Virus record (IMG/VR): IMGVR_UViG_3300013132_000151
Span: 1 to 32,071 of that record
DNA from: a virus
Reading direction: 5' to 3' (one strand)
Length of the DNA stretch: 32,071 bases
A program made the translations under genes and the position numbers. Each line of letters begins with the position of its first letter. Positions within the stretch are counted from its first letter, which is position 1. Below are positions 24,693-32,071 of the stretch, in pieces. Under the pieces are notes generated by a model. It did not search any database and was not told the origin of the DNA. It saw only the letters and a program-made list of their open reading frames with translations.

Positions 24693-25615
24693 TAAGACTA
24701 AACGAAAACGATCAAAATCAATTTCATATACCGTCTGACCCAACCGTAAAAGCGGAGCAAGAAAAAAGAGAAAAGGAACGAGATGCGTTAATAAACTCTC
24801 TGTATGGCCAACCATCCGATACCCAACTGGCAATCGATCCGATGGGCATTTTCACCGATTTTGAAAATGTAAAAACCCAACTAGAAAAAAACGTCGGATT
24901 TGAGGCTCCAGCTAATTTCAAACAAAAACATATTAGAAATGTAGAAACTGTTACTGGTTCATTAATAGCGAGTCAATTATTAAGAAGTGGAGTCACTGCC
25001 ATTGGTGCGTTAGCAAGTGCTATTTCAAGTAAAATTCCCATAAGAGTTGGTGGCGTTGATGTTTCAAAAGAAACCGAGGCTATGAAAAAACTATTAAGTG
25101 GTGCTTTAAATTATGGCGGTAGAATTGCCATAGGATCTGAAGTTTACAAACTTTTATTTGGTTCGAATGAATATATGCAAAATGCAAAAGAACTTGGTAG
25201 TTTGGAAGCCACTGATGCTTTTGGTTCAACAAAAAGAGATGTAGTAAAAACTTTCGTAGAACCACCAGAAGATTTTAAAAAAGGTACATACACACCAGAA
25301 AGTATGAAGGCTGCTTATAGAAAAGAATTAAAGTTACAACCTACTGTAACAGATAAATTGTTTGCATCCGCACAACCATTTGTAAATAATGGAAGACCAG
25401 AAAGTGAGGGTCCATCAGATTATTACAAACAAATAGATCTTAAAAATAGAATACCCGAAGCTTTCCCATTTGTTGATGAATATAATCAATTCTTCGGGGG
25501 AGCACCTTCTACACCGAAGACAACACCAGCATATCCAAGTGATGATATGGAAACAAAACGAACGCAGCCGGGATTTGGGACAAATAAAAATGCCCCCGCC
25601 AAACCAACAACCTGA
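24689..25615 (+). CDS. Unknown helical protein with hydrophobic centre
   Basis: The 308-residue protein starts with an acidic and basic helix (VKAEQEKREKERDALINSL), has a hydrophobic stretch at about 93-117 (GSLIASQLLRSGVTAIGALA then SAISS) that is more amphipathic than a clean membrane span, and ends in a Pro/Thr-rich tail (PSTPKTTPAYPSD). No catalytic motif is visible. Its stop lies 26 bases inside the next gene when that gene starts at 25590. The function is unknown; placement in a plus operon of structural proteins suggests a virion-associated or assembly protein. Confidence 0.75.
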   Translation: MIRLNENDQNQFHIPSDPTVKAEQEKREKERDALINSLYGQPSDTQLAIDPMGIFTDFENVKTQLEKNVGFEAPANFKQKHIRNVETVTGSLIASQLLRSGVTAIGALASAISSKIPIRVGGVDVSKETEAMKKLLSGALNYGGRIAIGSEVYKLLFGSNEYMQNAKELGSLEATDAFGSTKRDVVKTFVEPPEDFKKGTYTPESMKAAYRKELKLQPTVTDKLFASAQPFVNNGRPESEGPSDYYKQIDLKNRIPEAFPFVDEYNQFFGGAPSTPKTTPAYPSDDMETKRTQPGFGTNKNAPAKPTT

Positions 25616-26372
25616 TCCGTTTGATAAAGTAAAACCTATTACCGAAGGTCTAGATCTATCAGCAATCTTTGCCGATCAAAAAGAAAGCAAAGAAGAAGAA
25701 GAAGACGAAGAAGACCAATCCACTTTAGAAATAAAGTTGGAGCGATTAGATGGAGAAATTTTTAAAATTTCCCAGACAGATTCTGACTATGCACCATCAG
25801 ACTCATTATCCATGGGGGAATTGATGGAAGCATTGGAAAAGTACATTTGCGTCGTAACATTCCGAAAAATAACTAATGGGCAAACCAGAATCATGACATG
25901 CACCCGAAATACAAATCTGGGAAATGCGGGTCGAACTGGTAAAGCTAGATTCTTCGGAAAACTAAAAGTTCCTAGAGTAAACTCACGGCTTAAATCATCA
26001 ATCATTGAAAGCCCATACCCCAAGTCAGGTCTTATTACTGTCTTTGATATGGATCTTAGATTCTATAGATCTTTCTATTATAAAACTATAGAGAGTATAG
26101 ATGTTCAAGTAGATAAGACAGCCAAAGAAGAAAAGAAAAACGAGAGAATACTGAATATCGTGGACCTTATAAATCGTGCCAAGGAAGAGGGAACCCCATT
26201 TGGGTTTATTCAAGAACAAACGCCTTTGGAAACAGAGGTGAAAGAAAATCCAATTGAGATAACAAATGCCGGATTGAAGGTCAGACGAAATAAAATAAAG
26301 GTAAACGAAAACTTAAAAGCAGAAGAAAACGTGATTAGAGTAGTGACAAAGGAAGATAATGAAAATACATAG
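25590..26372 (+). CDS. WYL_2 (DUF2693)-type domain protein with acidic region
   Basis: Starting at the ATG 25590 (MPPPNQQPDPFDKVKPI) the protein has 260 residues. The segment VTFRKITNGQTRIMTCTRNT (89-108) together with GLITVFDMDLRFYRSFYYKT (147-166) and ESI matches the two halves of the WYL_2/DUF2693 Sm-like barrel found in many T4-type phages (pattern: hydrophobic-T-F-x-K-x-x-G-x-x-R-x-M-x-C-T, then L-x-V-x-D-x-x-x-x-x-x-R-S-F). An unusual run ESKEEEEDEEDQ (32-43) precedes it. An insert of about 35 residues separates the two halves of the barrel. The open frame continues upstream to 25470, but that part reads as low-quality sequence over the preceding gene. The family's molecular role is unknown to me. 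Confidence 0.8.
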   Translation: MPPPNQQPDPFDKVKPITEGLDLSAIFADQKESKEEEEDEEDQSTLEIKLERLDGEIFKISQTDSDYAPSDSLSMGELMEALEKYICVVTFRKITNGQTRIMTCTRNTNLGNAGRTGKARFFGKLKVPRVNSRLKSSIIESPYPKSGLITVFDMDLRFYRSFYYKTIESIDVQVDKTAKEEKKNERILNIVDLINRAKEEGTPFGFIQEQTPLETEVKENPIEITNAGLKVRRNKIKVNENLKAEENVIRVVTKEDNENT

Positions 26373-26375
26373 TAT

Positions 26376-26543
26376 ATGGACAAGCAAGAATTAAAAGAAT
26401 CTCTTCTGACATTAATCAAAAAAGCGCATTCTTGCATTGATATATACGAAGACTATCTTTTAGAAACAAAAGACTGGCGCGCGCTGGCCAATGAAATGAA
26501 GACTCTAAGAGATACAGTTGAAAAAATTGAAGCTGAACTATGA
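26376..26543 (+). CDS. Small helical protein, 55 residues
   Basis: This short frame encodes MDKQELKESLLTLIKKAHSC and continues with IDIYEDYLLETKDWRALANE to end KIEAEL. The whole is predicted helical, with one tryptophan. It lies three bases after the stop of the WYL_2-type gene, and its TGA overlaps the ATG of the 1400-residue gene in ATGA. Those two junctions match the coupling seen throughout this operon, so I judge it a real gene despite its size. Function unknown. Confidence 0.65.
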   Translation: MDKQELKESLLTLIKKAHSCIDIYEDYLLETKDWRALANEMKTLRDTVEKIEAEL

Positions 26544-29500
26544 CCTTTTTATCTACTTGCTGCTGCGGATCTACTAAATCTCCACCACCACCCCCAACTG
26601 GATGCCCAGATGTTTGCTGTAGTAGCTGCATGTGGGGGGATAGAATAACAGCTTGGTCCGGCAATCCAATTGATCCAAATGATGATTTAGTCTTATATCA
26701 AGGTATTGATGTTGGTGCATCGCCAGTAGATTCAACTTTAAATAATCCTTTATTTAAATTTGAGTATAAAAACATGGGAGCATATTGGATTTGGTGGAAT
26801 CCTTCATACATGCTTAACTATACGACAAATGTTCCAGAATGCGAATCTACAGAATTTGTTAGTGCTTCACAATTTGGTGGACCGGGAAATGAAACTGATT
26901 CGCCCGGCTCAAATCTACATAGAAGTAGAATAGCACAAGGTGATAAATGCAGTCATACATTGATACCAAATCAATTTGATGAAGGTAATGATGCAGCTAG
27001 TGAAGATGGATTTGAGGGCGCGGTGACGTATTATGGCGGGGGTAAAGATCCAACGCAGAGTGGATTTGCAGCGTTTTTCACTACGCTAAAAGAGGGAATA
27101 GGTCGGGGAGCCAATTTCTTTGAAACTTTCTTTTTTACAGGAACATTACCCGGCCCCGCTGTTTCTGGACCTTCAAAGGAAGTTGGATATCCTTGCTCAA
27201 CAGCGTCAGAGGACAGCTGCTGTGTAGTCGCTAATATTGCAGATAATGCCGGATATGGTGCTGAAGAAGTAAGAAATTATTGCACTAAAATGGGCGTATC
27301 TCCATATAGAAGAAGAATAATGAAGGAACATTATCCATGGGCGTGGCAAATATTTTCTTATAATGAAGGTGACCCATATCCATTCACAACGCCTGTAAAT
27401 TATTTTTCACAAGGACAACCATTAACAGAACCAAGTGGTTTTTTAGAAGGTGGGATTTATAAAACACCTCTAAGAGCACAAATTTTAGCATTTATTCAAT
27501 GCGAACATCACTGGGGATTAGGAGAGGCCAACGCATGTTATCCTGATTTGGGTGATTTGCAAATTACATTTCCTTTAAGTTATATCATACCGAGAAGATT
27601 TATTTACGGATGCTCTGCAATACCGTTTTTTGAATTTGATATTGATGAATTTATTCTTGAAGATCCATCTTCGGCAGTTTTTTTCGATAAAGATAGTTTA
27701 ATTACCTTTATGCGTTCTTTTACTGCATTCTTTGATAATCCGATAGGAAATTTTGCACCATTCCCAGATCAACCGTATCCAGATGGAACAGCTATTTATT
27801 TTGTTCGTGAATATATTAATGAACTTACAAGAAGAAGATTTCAAAATATCTTAGTTAAAGATTGGAGACAGGAAGCTTACGAAGAAATTATTATAGCTGA
27901 AAGTTATTATAGAGAATCATTTGGCTTAACTGGTATTACTTTTGATCTTTTCGGAGAATTAGAAATTGAAAGACCTGTACCAATAAATGGAACTTCTGCT
28001 GAATTAATACAATCTTTTAGAAATTTGCCTGAGTATGAACGATCTAACTATATTGAAAAATCATTCCCCTTGCCATTAGGACCTGTTCGCAAAAGACGAA
28101 GAGCTTTATCCGTAAATGGATTATTTGATCAATTAGAAGGAAATGAATTAGTAAATGTATTCATGCCGTTTGATATTAATGAAATAATATCAAATTTTAA
28201 TCCAGATGCAGAATGCATGTTCAAAAATGATAATGGTGACGTAAATGAAGAATTAAAAAATTTACAAGCCATGAAATATGTAAATGTCTTTGAACCTATT
28301 AACAAAATTTGGGATACAAGTTATCCAGATGACGATGAGCCGACAAGAAATGCAAGGAAAATAGGATTAATAGCAAAGTTATCACAAATAACTTATACCT
28401 ATATGCTTGTACAGCCCGGAAGATGGGAATTTGCGGCATGGGGGCAGGGATTAGTTCAACAAGCAGGCCCACCACCAACTACCGGAGAACCTGATGACGC
28501 AGAACCAGATGAAACTGGCGGCGCATTCAATACACTTTCCAGACCCGAAAATAATTGGTTTTTTAGAAAATATGGATATGTGCAAGGACCAGAAAGTTTA
28601 TTAGAATGGCCTTCTTTTTCAAGAGTGTTAGCACACTCGCAAATTAATAATTGCACAACTCCCGTTGATGGAGATAGAGGAGACTTTGATTTTGCGTGGA
28701 ATCCGGGAACGAACTGTATAAGGGATGGCTGCATAACTCCGGATTCTGGACCGATTGAAGTTGGATGGGTTAATGATCCTTATTGTGGAAGATCAACTTA
28801 CTCACAACACCCAGATGTATTTTTAGGAACTCATAGCAACCCAGTTCAAGTTATTAACGACAGCAATCAACCATGCCCCGGTGGCGGAACTGAACAATAT
28901 TTTGAAGTAAGACCAGCTGGAAGAAATGAAGTGTCGTTTGTGAGATATCAAAGCAAAGACATGAAATGGGATACAACAGTAGTTCCGCATAGAGTAATAG
29001 AAAGAACAGAGGAAGAAAAAGAAGATTATAAAAACACTACTTTTAGTGTTGCATTAACAAAAACAAGAGATAATTGCCAGATATGTTGGGGACAGCCTTG
29101 TTCTTCTACTAATGAATATCTTTGGAATAAAGAAGAATATAAAGCCTTTAATGCTGCATGCTCCCCCTCTCCAGATGTAAGTTTTACATTTACATCTGAT
29201 TGTGCTGGAGTTTTTGTAGAAATAGGCACTCCAAGTGCTCCAGCAACACAAATACCTTATAATAATGACATTGATGTTATTTCTTATGATTTTGGTTGGT
29301 ATGGACCAATAGCATTTAGACGAACGAATCCATACGACGTTCCCGATGATGTTTTTGGATTTAATGTAGAACCAGTAACATATGAATGTGATGATACAAT
29401 TCAATATGATTTCTGCGAAAACACTAATGTGCAAGTTCACAGAGCAATTACAGCGCAAGGCGATCAAACACAATGGCCTTATGGTTTGCCGCCACAAAAA

Positions 29501-30742
29501 TTTTGGGAAGCCGCTCCATCCTATCCGTATAGTATTCCATATGCAAATTTTACTGGAATGTTCAATTCTGAATGTTGCGAATTAGTAAGTAAATGTGGAG
29601 GATGTGGTACATCTGTAAATTTTGATGAAAATTGTCAAAATATTGCATCGATTTGGTGTAGATCTCCAAAATATCCGCAAGAAGCATTCAAAGATTGGGT
29701 AGAAGCAGGTAAGCCTCCAGTTTTTGATTTTGGTCAATATGATGCTGAAAAGGGTATGGTTTTAGCATTTTCAAGTGCATTCTCGGGAAGACGGGATTTA
29801 AGCCCTGCTACTGGTGCTCCGGATATAACAACAGGACAAGATGGTTATGACAATATTCCCGCATCATATCTAAATTCTTTAAGTATTACAGAAGAATTTG
29901 ATTCTGTCGCTCCATCCCCATATCCGTTTGGTGGAGTAACATGGGGATTATGTATTCCTGATCATAATAATCAATTAATTTATACATCTGATAATCAATT
30001 TGATTGTTCAAATATTTTATTTAATGTAACTGAAGAACAATTAAATTTTATAGGAATGACAAACAATGCAATGATTAACAGATATAAAGGTAATTTTTGT
30101 GCATGCGGTGGGTTTTTTACACCAGTTTTAGAAGGAATTGTATTACCTAAAGAATCTTGTTTAGCTAGTGACATAGGAACAATACAATCAATTGAATGTC
30201 AGTCGGGGCCATCGACTTATAATTATGGCGAATTTGAAAGTCAATTAAATAATCCTCGCACAGAACACCATTACATTTGCAATTATATTGCGATATCTTT
30301 ATGTGCTGGACTAAAATTATTTAGTGATGGGCTGGGTAAATTTAGAAATATAGATGCACCTTGCCAATTAAATACATCATTATATAATGGTGTTACATGT
30401 AATAACACCAATGATTATCTTGTTAATCGATTGTGCTATGTTGCACCTGATCCAGATGATTATACTCCCCCGGATATAATTGTTTATTGTACTAATATTG
30501 GTGGTGAGCTATGCTTTGATATTACAGATCCTAGTACTTTTTTGGATACCGAGACAGGATGCTGTAGAAATTGTTTAGATGGACTTGACCCAGTTTCTGA
30601 GAATGTCAATTATAATTGCAGTGATTGTGGTGGTCTTAATATATTTGTTCACGAAAATGCCGCAAATCAACAAGGAAACATTGATTTTGCAAACTGGGCA
30701 AGAGAACAAAATCTTATTGGTTGCTGGAGAATTAAGCAATGA
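26540..30742 (+). CDS. Giant cysteine-rich protein of unknown function
   Basis: The 1400-residue protein opens MTFLSTCCCGSTKSPPPPPT, with cysteines at 7, 8, 9, 22, 26, 27 and 30 and a five-proline run. Cysteines continue as clusters through the chain, for example EDSCCVV, ECCELVSKCGGCG, NFCACGG and near the end GCCRNC followed by NCSDCGG. There is no signal peptide or transmembrane segment. It contains many aromatic and Pro-rich stretches and no recognised catalytic motif. Such a cysteine content is unusual for a phage protein that matures in the cytoplasm; metal binding or post-release disulphides are possible. A large adhesin or fibre-type virion protein is the best guess. It overlaps its neighbours at both ends in ATGA. 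Confidence 0.85.
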   Translation: MTFLSTCCCGSTKSPPPPPTGCPDVCCSSCMWGDRITAWSGNPIDPNDDLVLYQGIDVGASPVDSTLNNPLFKFEYKNMGAYWIWWNPSYMLNYTTNVPECESTEFVSASQFGGPGNETDSPGSNLHRSRIAQGDKCSHTLIPNQFDEGNDAASEDGFEGAVTYYGGGKDPTQSGFAAFFTTLKEGIGRGANFFETFFFTGTLPGPAVSGPSKEVGYPCSTASEDSCCVVANIADNAGYGAEEVRNYCTKMGVSPYRRRIMKEHYPWAWQIFSYNEGDPYPFTTPVNYFSQGQPLTEPSGFLEGGIYKTPLRAQILAFIQCEHHWGLGEANACYPDLGDLQITFPLSYIIPRRFIYGCSAIPFFEFDIDEFILEDPSSAVFFDKDSLITFMRSFTAFFDNPIGNFAPFPDQPYPDGTAIYFVREYINELTRRRFQNILVKDWRQEAYEEIIIAESYYRESFGLTGITFDLFGELEIERPVPINGTSAELIQSFRNLPEYERSNYIEKSFPLPLGPVRKRRRALSVNGLFDQLEGNELVNVFMPFDINEIISNFNPDAECMFKNDNGDVNEELKNLQAMKYVNVFEPINKIWDTSYPDDDEPTRNARKIGLIAKLSQITYTYMLVQPGRWEFAAWGQGLVQQAGPPPTTGEPDDAEPDETGGAFNTLSRPENNWFFRKYGYVQGPESLLEWPSFSRVLAHSQINNCTTPVDGDRGDFDFAWNPGTNCIRDGCITPDSGPIEVGWVNDPYCGRSTYSQHPDVFLGTHSNPVQVINDSNQPCPGGGTEQYFEVRPAGRNEVSFVRYQSKDMKWDTTVVPHRVIERTEEEKEDYKNTTFSVALTKTRDNCQICWGQPCSSTNEYLWNKEEYKAFNAACSPSPDVSFTFTSDCAGVFVEIGTPSAPATQIPYNNDIDVISYDFGWYGPIAFRRTNPYDVPDDVFGFNVEPVTYECDDTIQYDFCENTNVQVHRAITAQGDQTQWPYGLPPQKFWEAAPSYPYSIPYANFTGMFNSECCELVSKCGGCGTSVNFDENCQNIASIWCRSPKYPQEAFKDWVEAGKPPVFDFGQYDAEKGMVLAFSSAFSGRRDLSPATGAPDITTGQDGYDNIPASYLNSLSITEEFDSVAPSPYPFGGVTWGLCIPDHNNQLIYTSDNQFDCSNILFNVTEEQLNFIGMTNNAMINRYKGNFCACGGFFTPVLEGIVLPKESCLASDIGTIQSIECQSGPSTYNYGEFESQLNNPRTEHHYICNYIAISLCAGLKLFSDGLGKFRNIDAPCQLNTSLYNGVTCNNTNDYLVNRLCYVAPDPDDYTPPDIIVYCTNIGGELCFDITDPSTFLDTETGCCRNCLDGLDPVSENVNYNCSDCGGLNIFVHENAANQQGNIDFANWAREQNLIGCWRIKQ

Positions 30743-31227
30743 AAAAATTTAGAACAATAGAAAAATTTAAATCTAAATTACAATCTATAGAAAATCCAGA
30801 AAATAAGAATCATAATTCGCCTTTAATATCAATAAGTGCGATTACAAAAAATAAAATAAATAAAAATAAATCATTATTATTTAAAAAAATTATTAGTTAT
30901 TTTTTATTCGAATTAAATAGCGCATTCACAACAGAAGTATCCAAGAAAGTATTTGAGGCCAGAAAAGAACAATGCCTCAAATGCCCCGGTCTTGCCAAAT
31001 CACCACAAGATCCGATAGGGTATTGTAAACTCTGTGGCTGTGGCATGAACCCAAGAGCAAGGTTGACTGTAAAGTTAACTGTTGCTGGAGCCACATGCCC
31101 AAAGAAACTCTGGAAACCAGTACGGGGAAAGTTCTCAGTCAAGAATTTCATGAAGTCACTGCTTGGAATTTCACAGACACTGTGGTATAATCTCAAGCAA
31201 CTATGCAAATTAAAGAAACACAATTAG
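30739..31227 (+). CDS. Zinc-ribbon-like protein with CxxC...CxxCGCG core
   Basis: The 162-residue protein has a basic N-terminus and a core EQCLKCPGLAKS then YCKLCGCGMNPRARL followed by ATCPKKLW, with cysteines at 79, 82, 96, 99, 101 and 120. The order C-x2-C-x13-C-x2-C-x-C and a distal Cys-Pro fits a small metal-binding module, found as short unknown proteins in T4-type phages. The same inner spacing (C-x13-C-x2-C-G-C-G) occurs in the protein at 9555-10136. The first 65 residues are AT-rich and Lys/Asn/Ile-rich; sequence becomes more GC-rich from about 30950 onward, possibly a composite gene. It overlaps the next gene by 25 bases. Confidence 0.8.
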   Translation: MKKFRTIEKFKSKLQSIENPENKNHNSPLISISAITKNKINKNKSLLFKKIISYFLFELNSAFTTEVSKKVFEARKEQCLKCPGLAKSPQDPIGYCKLCGCGMNPRARLTVKLTVAGATCPKKLWKPVRGKFSVKNFMKSLLGISQTLWYNLKQLCKLKKHN

Positions 31228-32071
31228 ACTATTCGGATGTTCTGATCGTACCGCAACCATCAAAGGTCAACTCAAGATCTGATGTTTCCCTGATCAGAAC
31301 TGTGGGTAGAATTCCTTGGACGGGTGTTCCAGTCGTTGCAGCTAACATGGCTACGACTGGGACATTAAACATGGCAGAAGCCCTCACCAAGCACATGTGG
31401 TTAACTTGCTTGCATAAGCATTATACCGCGAATGATCTAGAATCACTTGCAAAGGATGTTCAGTATTTCTCCGCGCCGACTATCGGCATGGATACGGCAT
31501 CACAGCAGACATTCTACAAGGTCATGGAAAAGGAAAACTTTTTCAAGTTTGTCTGTATCGATGTGGCAAATGGTTACATCGAAAGTTTCAAGACACTAGT
31601 AAAAAATATTCGTACTGAGTACGGAGATCGTGTAAATATTATTGCAGGAAATGTTGTCACCCCAGAAGGAGTAGAAGCACTATGGATCGAAGGAGCAGAC
31701 TTTGTAAAGGTTGGAATCGGCCCCGGCAGCGCATGTACGACGCGCAAGATGACCGGAGTAGGGTATCCACAGTTTTCGGCGGTTCACCATTGCGCCGAAG
31801 ATGCAAAGAATCTTCCGGGGTTCTCGGGTATAGTCGCGGATGGTGGGTGCGTACATCCCGGTGATGTCGCCAAGGCTTTCGCCGCTGGTGCCAAGATGGT
31901 CATGCTAGGCGGCATGCTAGCAGGCCACGACGAGTCTGGTGGGTGGGAATATGACTATGCACAAGGCAAGTCAGTCCCGACCTTCTATGGCATGGCATCA
32001 GAACACGCAATGACAAATCACTACAATCATCGGCCAGAGTATCGTTGCGCTGAGGGAAAGAAAATTGTGGT
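31203..32071 (+). CDS. guaC: GMP reductase, 3' end outside window
   Basis: GMP reductase converts GMP to IMP with NADPH, releasing ammonia, and returns guanine nucleotides to the adenine branch. The 289 visible residues begin MQIKETQLDYSDVLIVPQPS, then VPVVAANMATTGT (42-54), FVCIDVANGY (116-125), IIAGNVVTPEG and GIGPGSACTTRKMTGVGYPQ (171-190), with catalytic Cys178 and Thr180. VADGGCVHPGDVAKAF and FYGMASEHAM followed by YRCAEGK (E284) complete the GMP reductase pattern. No CBS domains lie between, unlike IMP dehydrogenase. E. coli GuaC has 347 residues, so about 60 are missing at the edge. Codon use is more GC-rich than in the tail genes. No clear Shine-Dalgarno is seen before the ATG, which lies inside the preceding gene. 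Confidence 0.93.
   Translation, partial: MQIKETQLDYSDVLIVPQPSKVNSRSDVSLIRTVGRIPWTGVPVVAANMATTGTLNMAEALTKHMWLTCLHKHYTANDLESLAKDVQYFSAPTIGMDTASQQTFYKVMEKENFFKFVCIDVANGYIESFKTLVKNIRTEYGDRVNIIAGNVVTPEGVEALWIEGADFVKVGIGPGSACTTRKMTGVGYPQFSAVHHCAEDAKNLPGFSGIVADGGCVHPGDVAKAFAAGAKMVMLGGMLAGHDESGGWEYDYAQGKSVPTFYGMASEHAMTNHYNHRPEYRCAEGKKIV

Noticed and set aside
25470-25589. Upstream extension of the WYL_2-type gene to 25470
   Set aside because: It would overlap the preceding gene by 146 bases and encodes His/Gln-rich sequence typical of out-of-frame reading; the ATG at 25590 gives a normal short overlap.
29054-29497. Minus-strand open frame of 147 codons inside the 1400-residue gene
   Set aside because: It lies fully inside a much longer coding frame on the other strand, has no ribosome binding site, and its protein looks like reverse-complement translation of AT-rich coding DNA.
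30897-31223. Minus-strand open frame of 108 codons across the zinc-ribbon gene
   Set aside because: It mirrors the cysteine-rich plus gene, whose conserved core and coupling with both neighbours are much stronger evidence.

Overview
This window is part of the late and structural region of a strictly lytic, tailed, contractile-tail phage distantly related to T4. Recognisable T4-type genes include both terminase subunits, the neck proteins, a tail terminator, several baseplate wedge, hub and tube proteins, the head-completion protein gp4, the single-stranded DNA-binding protein gp32 and the late transcription co-activator gp33. The DNA is AT-rich and very tightly packed; most neighbouring genes overlap by 1 to 8 bases or are separated by a few. 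I saw no tRNA, rRNA, insertion sequence, CRISPR array, integrase or attachment site. The host cannot be read from the sequence.

Layout. Positions 1-18186 are one long minus-strand block. Read in the direction of transcription it runs: gp48-like tube cap, gp53-like wedge protein, gp27-like hub, a hub-domain protein, gp25-like, gp6, a short gp7-like protein, a small baseplate or fibre protein, a cysteine-rich zinc-ribbon-like protein, gp13, gp14, small terminase gp16, a giant gp15-like protein, large terminase gp17, and an unrecognised large beta-rich protein that runs off the left edge. Positions 18192-20843 are a plus-strand block: gp4, a gp54-like tube initiator, a gp26-like hub or assembly protein with a -1 frameshift extension, and a charged coiled-coil protein. 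Positions 20840-21992 are a short minus-strand island encoding gp33 and gp32. From 22028 to the right edge everything is on plus: two structural-looking proteins, two unknown proteins, a protein with a WYL_2/DUF2693-type domain, a 55-residue protein, a 1400-residue cysteine-rich protein, a second zinc-ribbon-like protein, and a GMP reductase cut by the window edge.

How the genes work together. The minus block builds the baseplate, neck and packaging motor. The first plus block completes heads and starts the tail tube. gp33 and gp32 link late transcription to replication. The final plus block looks accessory: unknown virion proteins and a nucleotide-metabolism enzyme.

The strongest points for a second look are: (i) a T8 slippery run that would join gp26 to a separate 66-residue tail in the -1 frame, in the manner of tail-assembly-chaperone frameshifts; (ii) a gp15 homologue extended to 1352 residues, about five times the T4 length, sitting between the two terminase genes; (iii) a gp32 leader with two mutually exclusive hairpins, one of which covers the ribosome binding site; (iv) a hairpin inside a coding gene that probably terminates the convergent gp32 transcript; (v) a phage-borne GMP reductase; (vi) a 1400-residue cysteine-rich protein; and (vii) two zinc-ribbon-like proteins sharing the same cysteine spacing.
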